From Blastocatellia bacterium (GTDB taxonomy: Bacteria > Acidobacteriota > Blastocatellia > RBC074): DNA of 64,000 nucleotides. Both the position numbers and the translations under genes were made by a program. The stretch lies in contig JAEUQN010000001.1 of NCBI GenBank assembly GCA_016789725.1, positions 1 to 64,000 on the forward strand, given 5' to 3'. This document shows positions 7,884 to 16,468 of this stretch, piece after piece. A model generated the notes under the pieces. The model worked only from the letters and a program-made list of their open reading frames with translations, was not told the origin of the DNA and ran no database searches. Position 1 is the stretch's first letter; each line of letters starts with the position of its first letter.

Positions 7884-8786
7884 CTATATCCCGCTTGATC
7901 CCGAAAGAGCATCTCTCTTTGGTTTCGTTTTAATACGGTAATAGCGGCGGTCTTCGACACGGATTTCCTGGGACTGCTCAAGCTGCTGCAACGTTTCCAG
8001 CACTTCCTTCTCATCAGGAACGATGTCGCCGAGCTTGCTGTCCAACACAAAGCCGAGGTAGCCGCTTCGTTCATTGGTGATGTTGACCACTAATCGTTCC
8101 GGTGAGAATTTTCCAGGCATAAAAGCGATGATGTCGCAGATGGCTGCCGCCAAGGACGAAACGTCGAGGGGCGCGGAGATCATTGCGGCTGGGGCACTGG
8201 GCGTGGAAATCTTTGTTTCAGAAGTTGCTTGCGGAATCGCCGAAGATAGTTTGGCTTGATAGGAACTGCGCCAGCCAACGGTTTGCTGGTATTCCCACAA
8301 TCTCAATGTGCAAGCAGCATCGCGGGCCGCGTAGGCGATTTGTTCTGGTCGTAAAGGGCGCTGGGAGAAACTTGATGATTGCTCAGTTTTGTCGAGTTCA
8401 ATCGAAAGGAATTTGCTCGCCAGGGCTTGCAGCGAATATTTCTTCTCACCAGCTTTGCGGGCCGCACTCATCGTGCAAAATGCGCTCGCGGTCAACAATC
8501 CCCAATGTTTTTGCAGCTTATTGATGTCGTACGTTGCATTGTGAACGACAATGCTGATGCTGGGATCGCCGAGGATGGGTCGCAGATTTTCTCTCGTGGT
8601 TTCTTCCTTGCCGTCCAGCACGGCTACTTCGATCTGGTCGCCTTCATTTCGCCAGGCAAGTTGCACCAGTGAAATCCATTCTTTGCTCGGCACGCGCCAA
8701 CTCGCCATTTCGATGTCCAATGCGCATATCCCCTGCCTTCGGAGTTGCGTGAGGTCGAGTTGTGTGACGATCTGGTAGTCAAGCAT
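7884..8786 (-). CDS. DEDD-type 3'-5' exonuclease (RNase D-like)
   Basis: The 300-residue protein (start at 8786; an upstream ATG at 8813 is possible) has the three exonuclease motifs of the DnaQ/RNase D fold: ALDIEMASW (Exo I), VVHNATYDINKL (Exo II) and YAARDAACTLRLW (Exo III, with Y before AxxDA, the DEDDy form). The last 100 residues carry a separate domain ending in a winged-helix-like segment (LETLQQLEQSQEIRVEDRRYYRIK). It is convergent with the IrrE-helicase gene, 123 bases away. It may trim DNA or RNA ends; whether it works with the helicase is unknown. Confidence 0.75.
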   Translation of the reverse strand: MLDYQIVTQLDLTQLRRQGICALDIEMASWRVPSKEWISLVQLAWRNEGDQIEVAVLDGKEETTRENLRPILGDPSISIVVHNATYDINKLQKHWGLLTASAFCTMSAARKAGEKKYSLQALASKFLSIELDKTEQSSSFSQRPLRPEQIAYAARDAACTLRLWEYQQTVGWRSSYQAKLSSAIPQATSETKISTPSAPAAMISAPLDVSSLAAAICDIIAFMPGKFSPERLVVNITNERSGYLGFVLDSKLGDIVPDEKEVLETLQQLEQSQEIRVEDRRYYRIKTKPKRDALSGSSGI

Positions 8787-8893
8787 GGTTTCTTTCAGTT
8801 GCGCTCTGTACAACTACAGGAGGCGGCGCACGGCTTCAAGTTTATCAAGGGGATTAGATGAATGTCACTGCCGTTCTTCGGGGATTGGCGAAC

Positions 8894-8998
8894 CTAGTGG
8901 ATGTGATGCCAATGTAGAGTCTGCGCAAGTCGTCTGGGGTCGAGGGTTGGAAGATGAACAAAGCAGTGGTGGTTGCAAAACTTGGAGCAGTATTCCAT
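8894..8998 (-). CDS. 34-residue Cys/His-rich peptide
   Basis: A short ORF starts 4 bases after the preceding stop, with GGAG about 9 bases upstream of its ATG. The N-terminus reads EYCSKFCNHHCFVH, a dense Cys/His cluster that could bind zinc. Too short for family assignment, and no homologue can be named from the sequence alone. Confidence 0.35.
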   Translation of the reverse strand: MEYCSKFCNHHCFVHLPTLDPRRLAQTLHWHHIH

Positions 8999-9001
8999 TT
9001 G

Positions 9002-9685
9002 TTATTCTCCAAAAAATTGATCCAGCGCACCCCATTCGATGAGTTCCGTTTCGACATCGAAAGAGCAATGCTTCGGCGTCGTTGTCCATTGGAAGCCTGC
9101 TGCCGTGATGAGAATAGATGAAGCTTCGGTTCGTTGCTCGTTAGTGTGTAAGTAGGAATGCAAAGGGAGATTGCCTTCCCGTACGAGCCAGTCATAAGAA
9201 TTCACACGATGTACGTTGCCTTCGCTGGGTAGAAACTGAAGCATCTCGTCCGTCGCAGGAATGAAATGCGGTGCCCACTCGAAGAATTCCATCCGCCATA
9301 AATCGTCCTGCTTTGCCTTGCATTGTTCGTAAATCGTTTTCAGTGACAGCAAATGGGATTTCAGCTTCGCCGAGATGCGCACGACGGCCCAATGGCACTC
9401 GTGGTCGGCGTACTCATCGGTAGCAGATGCCTGGATGAGTAGCACCTCGGGATAGACGAGCGCGCGGAGATGCGCCGCGCTCTTGAGTGGAGGCGTTCCT
9501 TTCGGGCTGCTAATGAAGGTGTTGTATTGGCTGTAAGTCGCGCCGTACTGCATCGCCAAGTCTTTGAGTTGGAGCGCGATTTTCTGGTGACAGGGTGGGC
9601 AACTCCACGCGAAGCCATTCCCGTGAAAGTCTATGGAACCGTACACCAATTCGGGTTCGGTTTGGCAAACCGGGCATGTTGTCAT
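9002..9685 (-). CDS. unknown protein with N-terminal zinc-ribbon-like CxxC pairs
   Basis: The 227-residue protein starts MTTCPVCQTEP and has a second pair SCPPCHQ at about residue 29, together a four-Cys zinc ribbon. The rest is mixed alpha/beta with many Trp and His residues (ADHECHWAVVRI, WRMEFFEWAPHF) and no recognised family. The start overlaps the stop of the upstream gene by 4 bases, so it is translated as part of the long minus-strand operon. Confidence 0.6.
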   Translation of the reverse strand: MTTCPVCQTEPELVYGSIDFHGNGFAWSCPPCHQKIALQLKDLAMQYGATYSQYNTFISSPKGTPPLKSAAHLRALVYPEVLLIQASATDEYADHECHWAVVRISAKLKSHLLSLKTIYEQCKAKQDDLWRMEFFEWAPHFIPATDEMLQFLPSEGNVHRVNSYDWLVREGNLPLHSYLHTNEQRTEASSILITAAGFQWTTTPKHCSFDVETELIEWGALDQFFGE

Positions 9686-10149
9686 GAGCGTTCCTCAGCG
9701 CGCTGATAGAACGCGCGCATTTCGTCGTACTCGAGTTGGAATTGTGGTTCAGTTGGGCAAATGACAAGCGTGCGGTCGCCCTCGGCATAGGTAAAAATCA
9801 TGCGGTTCTCCCGATGCACCCAAACACCGAAATAATCCGCGTCCTGCCACGTCGGGTGTGGCTCCCAGCCTGCGGGCAAATGCGCGTCATAGAAGTTGGC
9901 GTTTCTACGTCGCAGCCCCAATTGTTGGTCCGCATCAATGTCGCGGAAAACGGTGTTGCCATTTTCGTTGGTTTCGTCCGCGCCAGTGGAGATTTGCGCA
10001 CGATACCGACGGTAATTCAGGATGTGCTGGACGATTTCTGCTTGAGGTCTCTCTTGCGCCCTTGCCCAGTACCATTTGCCATACGCTTCGCCCGCTTTGC
10101 GGCGAAGCTCCCATTTCGTGAAGGGAGTTTCTGTGAGGGTGTTGGTCAT
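9682..10149 (-). CDS. unknown protein of the HerA-methylase operon
   Basis: A 155-residue protein, starting at ATG 10149 (MTNTLTETPF), is preferred over the upstream start, which would overlap the previous gene. It is rich in Trp, Tyr and Arg, with a helical N-terminal half and a strand-rich C-terminal half (DADYFGVWVHRENRMIFTYAEGDRTLVIC). No family is recognised. It overlaps the next gene by ATGA. Confidence 0.55.
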   Translation of the reverse strand: MTNTLTETPFTKWELRRKAGEAYGKWYWARAQERPQAEIVQHILNYRRYRAQISTGADETNENGNTVFRDIDADQQLGLRRRNANFYDAHLPAGWEPHPTWQDADYFGVWVHRENRMIFTYAEGDRTLVICPTEPQFQLEYDEMRAFYQRAEERS

Positions 10150-10180
10150 AGTGTTTGCGGGGAGAGCGAGGTTGTTTCGT

Positions 10181-10675
10181 CTATGCCAGATCGCGAATGT
10201 CTGTTTCGTCGAGTGTGCCATCCTGGTAATTCACTCGCACAGCCTCGCGCAGTTCTTCATCTACCTCGTCTTCATAGACCTGAATCGAAATCGCCACTAA
10301 CACCTCTTCGCGTTGCGCGCGGGTTAAGCGTGCGATGACGTCTTCGATGCTCTCGTTTTCCCAATCGGCGACATACTCGTTGAGGTGTTGGAGGAAGTCG
10401 GCTCGGAATGCATGCTGGTCATAGTCGAAGGAGCAATTCACCGCATCCTTGATGTAGCTACGTGCGATTGGCTCTGTATGCTTGGGATTGCTGATGCCAG
10501 TGTCTTTGATCGCGGAGTATAAGTCTACTTCCGTCAATCCTGTATTGGGGATCAGCACGCTGCAATGATGACGGAGAAACTCCGTGAACTCGGCGGTCGT
10601 GAGGCTGTCCAGCAGTTCGCGGAGCTTACTTCCCTTGATGATAATGTCAGCTTGGAGTGCCGTTTGGATGTCCAT
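10181..10675 (-). CDS. acidic unknown protein
   Basis: A 164-residue, strongly acidic and mostly helical protein with no signal peptide. The C-terminus (EDEVDEELREAVRVNYQDGTLDETDIRDLA) is very rich in Asp and Glu. No family is recognised. An acidic profile is seen in some DNA-mimic and antirestriction proteins, but there is no other support for that. It lies 59 bases downstream of the methylase-helicase gene. Confidence 0.55.
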   Translation of the reverse strand: MDIQTALQADIIIKGSKLRELLDSLTTAEFTEFLRHHCSVLIPNTGLTEVDLYSAIKDTGISNPKHTEPIARSYIKDAVNCSFDYDQHAFRADFLQHLNEYVADWENESIEDVIARLTRAQREEVLVAISIQVYEDEVDEELREAVRVNYQDGTLDETDIRDLA

Positions 10676-10734
10676 ATCAGTTTTCTTCTTGGGAGACGTT
10701 GTTTTCTGACATACCCTCTTTCCACTCTTTTCCT

Positions 10735-13700
10735 TCAGAACAAACTGAGTTGATGCTCGTCCACGAACTTCGGTTTTGCTCGCTTCTTCGGTGATTTGGT
10801 CAGGGTAAAGTCGCTGAACGGCAGAACAGATTCCACCTGCGTCGTTGTTGCCCCAGGCAACTCTGTCTCAGTGGCAGGAAGCGTTATCACCACCGGTTCG
10901 ATGATGCTACTGGTTGGTGGTGTTATGGCTATGGTTGCCGCCGTCGTTTCGCCTTCCACAGAGAAGGGGGTCAGTGAATTCTCAGTCAGAGCTGCCAGTG
11001 CCAATTCGTTGGTTTCCGCCACTGTCACTGGCTCAACTTCCCGGATTTCGATTTCCGTCGGCACGTTCCATTCTTCTTCGACTGCTTCGATGGAGGCGGG
11101 AACTGTCGCGTCTTGCCTTGTTGCTTCTTCGGACAAGGCCATAAATTCTTTGGCCTCACCTTCATTGTTATCTGCCGTCAATTCAGCATTCAACGCCGCC
11201 AGTTTGAGTTGTAATGTCCGGTACGTTTCCGCGTGTCCCCACCCGCGCGCCAATTCTTCTTCGCCTTTAGCAATTTCACTTGTTAGGCGGCAGATGTCTT
11301 TTTGCTCGTCTTGCAAGGTCTCCTGTAGGGTTTCACCGACATGCTCAATCGTATGCTTGACCGACCACTTCACAGGCATCTCCCATTCCAACTCCTCGCT
11401 CTCACCAATGGATTGTAGAGTGAGCGAATGACGATCCGAGTGATGCCAGGCCGAGAGGGAAAACCGTAAGCCAAAAGCTTCGGCGAGCTTCACCTCGACA
11501 CGTTCATTCCGGCGTGCCGATAAGGCCTGCGCGATCTCTGCCTGCGCGGCGAAGAAGCTCTTGAGGTCTTTTGGATCAAGCGTAATCCGATGGTCATTTT
11601 TGAAGGCGACGAGCGGAAGATTCTGGTGTGACTCCAAATGCGCAAGCAATTGTTGCAATGTGGTCTCTCGCTTGCACGCGTAGGTAAGTGATCTCCTGCG
11701 ACCCTGTGTCGTATACCGCAACTCATTGCGATTCCCTTCCCACGACGAATAGACCCGCTCCAAGCGCGCCAATTCCGTCTCCGTAGCAACTTTTTCAAGG
11801 ATGCGTGGATTGCCCGATGCAATCGCTTTGATCTGCGCTGCATCGAGCACTACGTCGCTGACATCCTCGGCGGTGCGCGCCGTCACGACTGGAGCCATCA
11901 ATTGGCTGATCGAACGCACCTTGTTTTCCAAAATGCCCCAGGTATAGGCATCAAACGAATTCTCGGTCACATAGACAAAGATATGGATCGCCTTGAATTG
12001 ATTGCCGGGTCGCAACCCCCGCCAATTCCGCTGGTCAATGTCCGTTGGTCGCCAGGGTGAATCCAGATGGTGAATCGCAATCACCTTGTCCTGCGCATTC
12101 ATGCCGACACCACATTTTGATGTCGAACCGACCAAGACTCGTATCCCGCCCGTCTTCATCCGCCCAAACAATTTGGCCTTGTCCGCGGCGGTTTTGGCCT
12201 CATGAATAAACGAAATCTCCGCGCGCGGAATCCCTCGCTGTACCAGTTTCTGCCGCAGCCCTTCGTAAAAGCTGGTATGGAGCAATGCTTCCTGAATTTC
12301 CTCGGCGGTGTCATCCGCCAATTCGGTTTCCGTTACCGCTTCCGGCTCTTTCAATTCTCTGGGCCGTGGTGTTCCAATGTCGCAGAAAATCAGTTGCGTT
12401 CCCTTCTCTGCTTCGTATTGCTGGTAGATCGCGGCAACTTTCTCCGCGCAGGTTTTCATCTTGCTGTCTTTGGTTTCTACCAAATGGGGCTTGTACAATC
12501 GCACGTCCAACGCGGCTTTGCGCCCATCTGTCGTGATAAGCAGCATGTTGTCTTTCTCTGGCGTGCGTGGGTCTAATTTCGCCGCCCGCTCCGCCAACTG
12601 GTCGATGATGTCTTTGAGTTCTGGGGATTGCGGAATGGTTACGATTTCCGGCTTCCCCCCAATGATGGATGGTCGCTCCAACTGCAATTGGTCAGAGGTT
12701 TTGATGTCTAACGTCTGACTCCAAAACGCCCGCAATTCCGGCAAATCTGTAAACTTGCTCAACCGCGTCACCATGCGAAACCCGGAACAATCCGGCTTCA
12801 TTTCCAGGGTTTCCGATGTTTCCGCATACGTCTGCACCCACGCATCAAAATGCGCAATCCCCATTTCTTTCATTGCATCCAACTGCAAATACCGTTGGAA
12901 GGTGTATGCCTCCACAATCGAATTGCTCACAGGCGTTGCGGTCAAGAAGAGGATTTTGCCGCCTGCTTTGCGCAGATGTTGCGTCTTCAAATACAAATCG
13001 AAGGCGCGTTGCGAATTCGTGTTTGGCATCCCGGCCACGCGCGTGCATTTCGTCGTGAAACCGAGATTCTTGAAGTAATGCGCTTCGTCCAGAATCAGGA
13101 AATCAATGCCGGTTTCTTCAAAGGTGATGGTGCGTTTGTCGTCCCGTTTGATTTCACTCTCAATCGTTTTGAGCTTGGCTTGCAAGGTGTTGATAGTGCG
13201 CTTGATTTGTTTCGGGGTCTTGCCGCCTTCCTCGCGCAAATAATCTTCCAGTTCTTGTAACTCTGCGACGATATGCTCTCGAATTGTCTCTGGCTTCATC
13301 GGCAACAGCGTGAGCGCAGTAAACGGCAAAATCAGCAAGTCAAAATCACTCGTCGCAATCCGCGCCAGCAACTTTGCGCGCTGCTTCGCGGACAAGCTTT
13401 CTTTGTCTGGCGCATACACCTTCATCCCTGGATAGAACATCCGTGCCTCTTCGGCCCACTGTTTTGTCAGCCCATTCGGAACAACCACCACAGGCTTTTT
13501 CGCCAGCCCCAGCCGTCGCATTTCCATCGCGGCCATGATTGCCTCGCCCGTCTTCCCGGCTCCGCCTTCATGCGCCGCCAACGCGGCCTCGGACAAGATA
13601 ATCCGCCACGTCATGTCCTTCTGGTGTGAACGCGGTTTGACCTGTAACGAAAGCCCTGGCAACGTCAAATGCGAACCATCAAACTTGGGTTCCACGAAGT

Positions 13701-15909
13701 TGTTGTGTTTTTCGTTATAGATCGTTTCCAACTCGGTTACGCGCGCCGCGTCTTTGGGCAACCAATCGCGGAACTTCAACTTTAATTCGGCCAGTTTCGC
13801 CTGGGCGGCAATCGTTTCGGTTTGGTTGAGGACGTAGCGCTCTGGATTGGTCCGCTTGTCCATCACGCGCGGCGTGCGCAGATTCAGTCCGTTCTCCAGC
13901 AGATCCAAAGCATTCATCCGGTTCGTGCCCCAGGTCTTGGTCGCTTCCACCGAATAGGCGTTGGTATGGGACAATGTCCATGTCCCCATCGCCGGGAAAT
14001 AGCGCACGACAACTTCCGTATCGAGCACTTCTTTGACAAATTCCTCAATCACATTCGGAGGAATCCAGGGTGAACCCAATTTCGCCCCAATTTCGCGCCA
14101 CGCAATCCACGCCGGTATGGCTTTTTCTAAGGCCGTAATGGAACGCTGCTGTTCGGGAGTCGGCTTCGGATGCTGTCGCTTGTACTGTTGGAATTTCTGG
14201 CGCACATTGCCCGCCAGAAACGTTTCGGCCAATTCCAACTCGCCCTTAGCAGTCTCGTAAATCCGTTCTGCCAACGCCGTCAGAATTTCTGCCTCGGAGC
14301 GGTCGAGCAACCTCGTGAGAAAGTCCAGCTTGATTCGGCCATACCGATTCAAGCACAACGACAGCGCCTCCATCGGCGTGAGGTTTTCCTGTTGCTCCGC
14401 TTCCCCGCGAATCGTTTGTCCAGTGAAGAGCGCCGACGGCGCGAATGTCTCTGGCTCTTCCAACGCGCTCAACAACCCTACGCACGGATGATCGCTTTCC
14501 AAACGTCGCCCATTGGCCTTGGCATTGATGGCTCCATAGGCTTGCCGAAACTCATCGTATAGTTCTTGCAGTCTGGCCCGCGTGCCTTCGGCAAAGCTGT
14601 TCCGGGCTTGTTCGTCTAATAAGACTTTGGCCTGATGGTAAACCGCTGCGATCAGTTCGGTGAATCGCTTGTCCCGCAACGGTTCTTTGACCAGTCCTTC
14701 TGTCGGCAGTGGTGTCGGTTTGGCTTCTTCTTCGCCCCTGGGATTGTTCGCCACATACTGAAACGCATCTGTCGGGAGTTGCTGCGTCAGAATGTCGGTG
14801 AGCGTTGTGCCCAACTCGCGGTCGGCAAACGGCTCCACAGTGAAATCCCGCATGTAATGCTGCCCGACTTTTGTCGTGGGCGTTCCCGCAATCAACCCCG
14901 GCTGCTCCACGATCCGTTGATTGAGGAAGATGTTTCGGTGTGTTATCCACTCCGCCTGCCCCACTCGAACCCAATCCGGGTAGTCCTCATCCTTTGCGTA
15001 ATATTGTGCCGTGCGCTCTTCGTCCGCCTTCTTGCGTAAAATGATGATGTCGGTCACAACCTCCGTTCCGGCATTTTGCTGAAAGGCAGTGCTGGGCAAT
15101 CGGGTGAGCGCAAGCAGTTCCGTGTTTTCGGCCAGAAATTTCCGTACCTGGGTTTCGGCCTTGTCCAGTGTAAAGCGCGACGTGATGAAGGCGATGATGC
15201 CGCCCGGCTTGGCCAATTGCACTGCGCGCGCAAAGTAGTAATCGTGCAGGCTTTGCTTCAGGTATTTCGGCTTGATGAATTCCGGGTCTACTACTTTGAT
15301 CCCCGCAAAGGGGACATTGGAAATAATCAAATCAAAGCTGTTGGGAGGGAGGTAACACTCTTCGAGCTTTTGCTGGTAGATGAAGCATTCCGAGTACAAC
15401 TGCTCCATCACCCGGCAACTCAACGCATCCATTTCCACGACGCTGATTTTGCTGTGCGCGCGCAGTTCCGGCGGCATCATCCCAATAAAGTTCCCGGCCC
15501 CGCCTGCTGGTTCCAGAATCCGTAACGGCTGTCCTTTGCTTGACCGCAACCCAAATTGCATCAAGGCGTCATACATTGCCTTGATGACCGGCAACGACGT
15601 GTAATGCGCGTTCAGAATGGAATCCTCGACCGAAAGCTGCTCCGCTTTGTCGAGAATTGCAGCCAGGCTGTCATGCGCTTTCGTGTCGTGATGATTGCCG
15701 TCGGGAAAAGCCTGTTTATGCACCTGCGAGTCGCCCCAGCCCGTGTAATACGACAGTGTTTGCAGTTGCTCCCGTGTCGGCTCGTTCCTGGTTTGCTCTA
15801 GTTCTTTGAGCGTCGCTAACGCCGCAAGATTGGCTTTGTAGCGGGCGGTTGCGCCGGTAAAGACGAGCGCATGCTCATCGGGAAAGGAAAAGCGAAATTC
15901 TGTGGTCAT
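10735..15909 (-). CDS. giant DNA methylase-SNF2 helicase protein (DarB-like architecture)
   Basis: The 1724-residue protein begins with the L-x-x-Y-x-G-W-G signature (SYYTGWGD, 53-60) typical of methylase-helicase proteins of phages and mobile elements. An N6-adenine methylase-like domain follows: motif I LEPAGGAGN (132-140) and motif IV SNVPF (197-201, Val in place of the usual Pro). A superfamily 2 SNF2-type helicase has Walker A GGAGKT (781-786), DEAH (940-943) and a C-terminal domain with VGSTSKCGVGMNAQ and QRNWRGLRPG. P1 DarB, of similar design, protects incoming DNA from restriction. The C-terminal 250 residues are low-complexity and end in a short LSLF tail. Confidence 0.8.
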   Translation of the reverse strand: MTTEFRFSFPDEHALVFTGATARYKANLAALATLKELEQTRNEPTREQLQTLSYYTGWGDSQVHKQAFPDGNHHDTKAHDSLAAILDKAEQLSVEDSILNAHYTSLPVIKAMYDALMQFGLRSSKGQPLRILEPAGGAGNFIGMMPPELRAHSKISVVEMDALSCRVMEQLYSECFIYQQKLEECYLPPNSFDLIISNVPFAGIKVVDPEFIKPKYLKQSLHDYYFARAVQLAKPGGIIAFITSRFTLDKAETQVRKFLAENTELLALTRLPSTAFQQNAGTEVVTDIIILRKKADEERTAQYYAKDEDYPDWVRVGQAEWITHRNIFLNQRIVEQPGLIAGTPTTKVGQHYMRDFTVEPFADRELGTTLTDILTQQLPTDAFQYVANNPRGEEEAKPTPLPTEGLVKEPLRDKRFTELIAAVYHQAKVLLDEQARNSFAEGTRARLQELYDEFRQAYGAINAKANGRRLESDHPCVGLLSALEEPETFAPSALFTGQTIRGEAEQQENLTPMEALSLCLNRYGRIKLDFLTRLLDRSEAEILTALAERIYETAKGELELAETFLAGNVRQKFQQYKRQHPKPTPEQQRSITALEKAIPAWIAWREIGAKLGSPWIPPNVIEEFVKEVLDTEVVVRYFPAMGTWTLSHTNAYSVEATKTWGTNRMNALDLLENGLNLRTPRVMDKRTNPERYVLNQTETIAAQAKLAELKLKFRDWLPKDAARVTELETIYNEKHNNFVEPKFDGSHLTLPGLSLQVKPRSHQKDMTWRIILSEAALAAHEGGAGKTGEAIMAAMEMRRLGLAKKPVVVVPNGLTKQWAEEARMFYPGMKVYAPDKESLSAKQRAKLLARIATSDFDLLILPFTALTLLPMKPETIREHIVAELQELEDYLREEGGKTPKQIKRTINTLQAKLKTIESEIKRDDKRTITFEETGIDFLILDEAHYFKNLGFTTKCTRVAGMPNTNSQRAFDLYLKTQHLRKAGGKILFLTATPVSNSIVEAYTFQRYLQLDAMKEMGIAHFDAWVQTYAETSETLEMKPDCSGFRMVTRLSKFTDLPELRAFWSQTLDIKTSDQLQLERPSIIGGKPEIVTIPQSPELKDIIDQLAERAAKLDPRTPEKDNMLLITTDGRKAALDVRLYKPHLVETKDSKMKTCAEKVAAIYQQYEAEKGTQLIFCDIGTPRPRELKEPEAVTETELADDTAEEIQEALLHTSFYEGLRQKLVQRGIPRAEISFIHEAKTAADKAKLFGRMKTGGIRVLVGSTSKCGVGMNAQDKVIAIHHLDSPWRPTDIDQRNWRGLRPGNQFKAIHIFVYVTENSFDAYTWGILENKVRSISQLMAPVVTARTAEDVSDVVLDAAQIKAIASGNPRILEKVATETELARLERVYSSWEGNRNELRYTTQGRRRSLTYACKRETTLQQLLAHLESHQNLPLVAFKNDHRITLDPKDLKSFFAAQAEIAQALSARRNERVEVKLAEAFGLRFSLSAWHHSDRHSLTLQSIGESEELEWEMPVKWSVKHTIEHVGETLQETLQDEQKDICRLTSEIAKGEEELARGWGHAETYRTLQLKLAALNAELTADNNEGEAKEFMALSEEATRQDATVPASIEAVEEEWNVPTEIEIREVEPVTVAETNELALAALTENSLTPFSVEGETTAATIAITPPTSSIIEPVVITLPATETELPGATTTQVESVLPFSDFTLTKSPKKRAKPKFVDEHQLSLF

Positions 15910-15984
15910 TGTGAGGTGTGAGGTTGAAAATGAAAAAGCGCGGCTCGTGACCGCGCTTCATTGGGGGCTGGGTTATTTGGGGAA

Positions 15985-16143
15985 TTAGCTCAGGTAGCCG
16001 TCAATTCGTGCGGCCCAGAGCATGAGCAAGATCAGGTAGACCAGAAGCCCCGCAATTACCGCGTACTTGAAGATCATCGGAATCAATTGGGGCCAAGTCA
16101 GTGGACGTTTGCCGGTTTCAGAAACGACATAGGTTGGTTGCAT
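15985..16143 (-). CDS. small single-pass membrane protein
   Basis: The 52-residue ORF starts at ATG 16143, with GGAG 9 bases upstream. One clear transmembrane helix (YAVIAGLLVYLILLMLWAA) lies near its C-terminus, with a soluble N-terminal part. It lies in the long minus-strand operon between the 83-residue protein and the methylase-helicase. Function unknown. Confidence 0.55.
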   Translation of the reverse strand: MQPTYVVSETGKRPLTWPQLIPMIFKYAVIAGLLVYLILLMLWAARIDGYLS

Positions 16144-16154
16144 TCGTGATTCTC

Positions 16155-16406
16155 CTATTGAAAGCAAACAGTGAAGATGATGGCTTCGATGGCTTCGACG
16201 TTTGGCGTCTCACCCAACTCCCATTCCGCCTCTATCAATTCACTCGCCGTTCTGCATCGTTGCAGGCATAACTGCCGTTGCTGCGCTTCGTAGTCAACAA
16301 GCATCTGCTCCAACTCTTCATAGGCATCAAGGTCGAGAGGAATTTGCGCGCTGCTGTCGGGAAGGGGGGTGAGAATGAGTTCAAGTTTTCCGCCAAGTTT
16401 TGCCAT
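16155..16406 (-). CDS. small acidic helical protein
   Basis: An 83-residue protein, start at ATG 16406 preceded by GGAG at the right distance. It is Glu/Leu-rich and likely coiled (LDLDAYEELEQMLVDYEAQQ), with Cys residues in the middle. Not recognised. Part of the operon between the GHKL ATPase and the membrane peptide. Confidence 0.5.
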   Translation of the reverse strand: MAKLGGKLELILTPLPDSSAQIPLDLDAYEELEQMLVDYEAQQRQLCLQRCRTASELIEAEWELGETPNVEAIEAIIFTVCFQ

Positions 16407-16468
16407 CACGATCTCCGTCGCCTTTGGTTTTCGGATCGTTTCCAGTGATGGCAAGAATCGTGCCGCGA

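Noticed and set aside
9736-10338. 200-residue plus-strand ORF antisense to the unknown operon proteins
   Set aside because: It has no ribosome site or protein-like motif, and the opposite strand holds consistently coupled genes; it is a reading-frame shadow.
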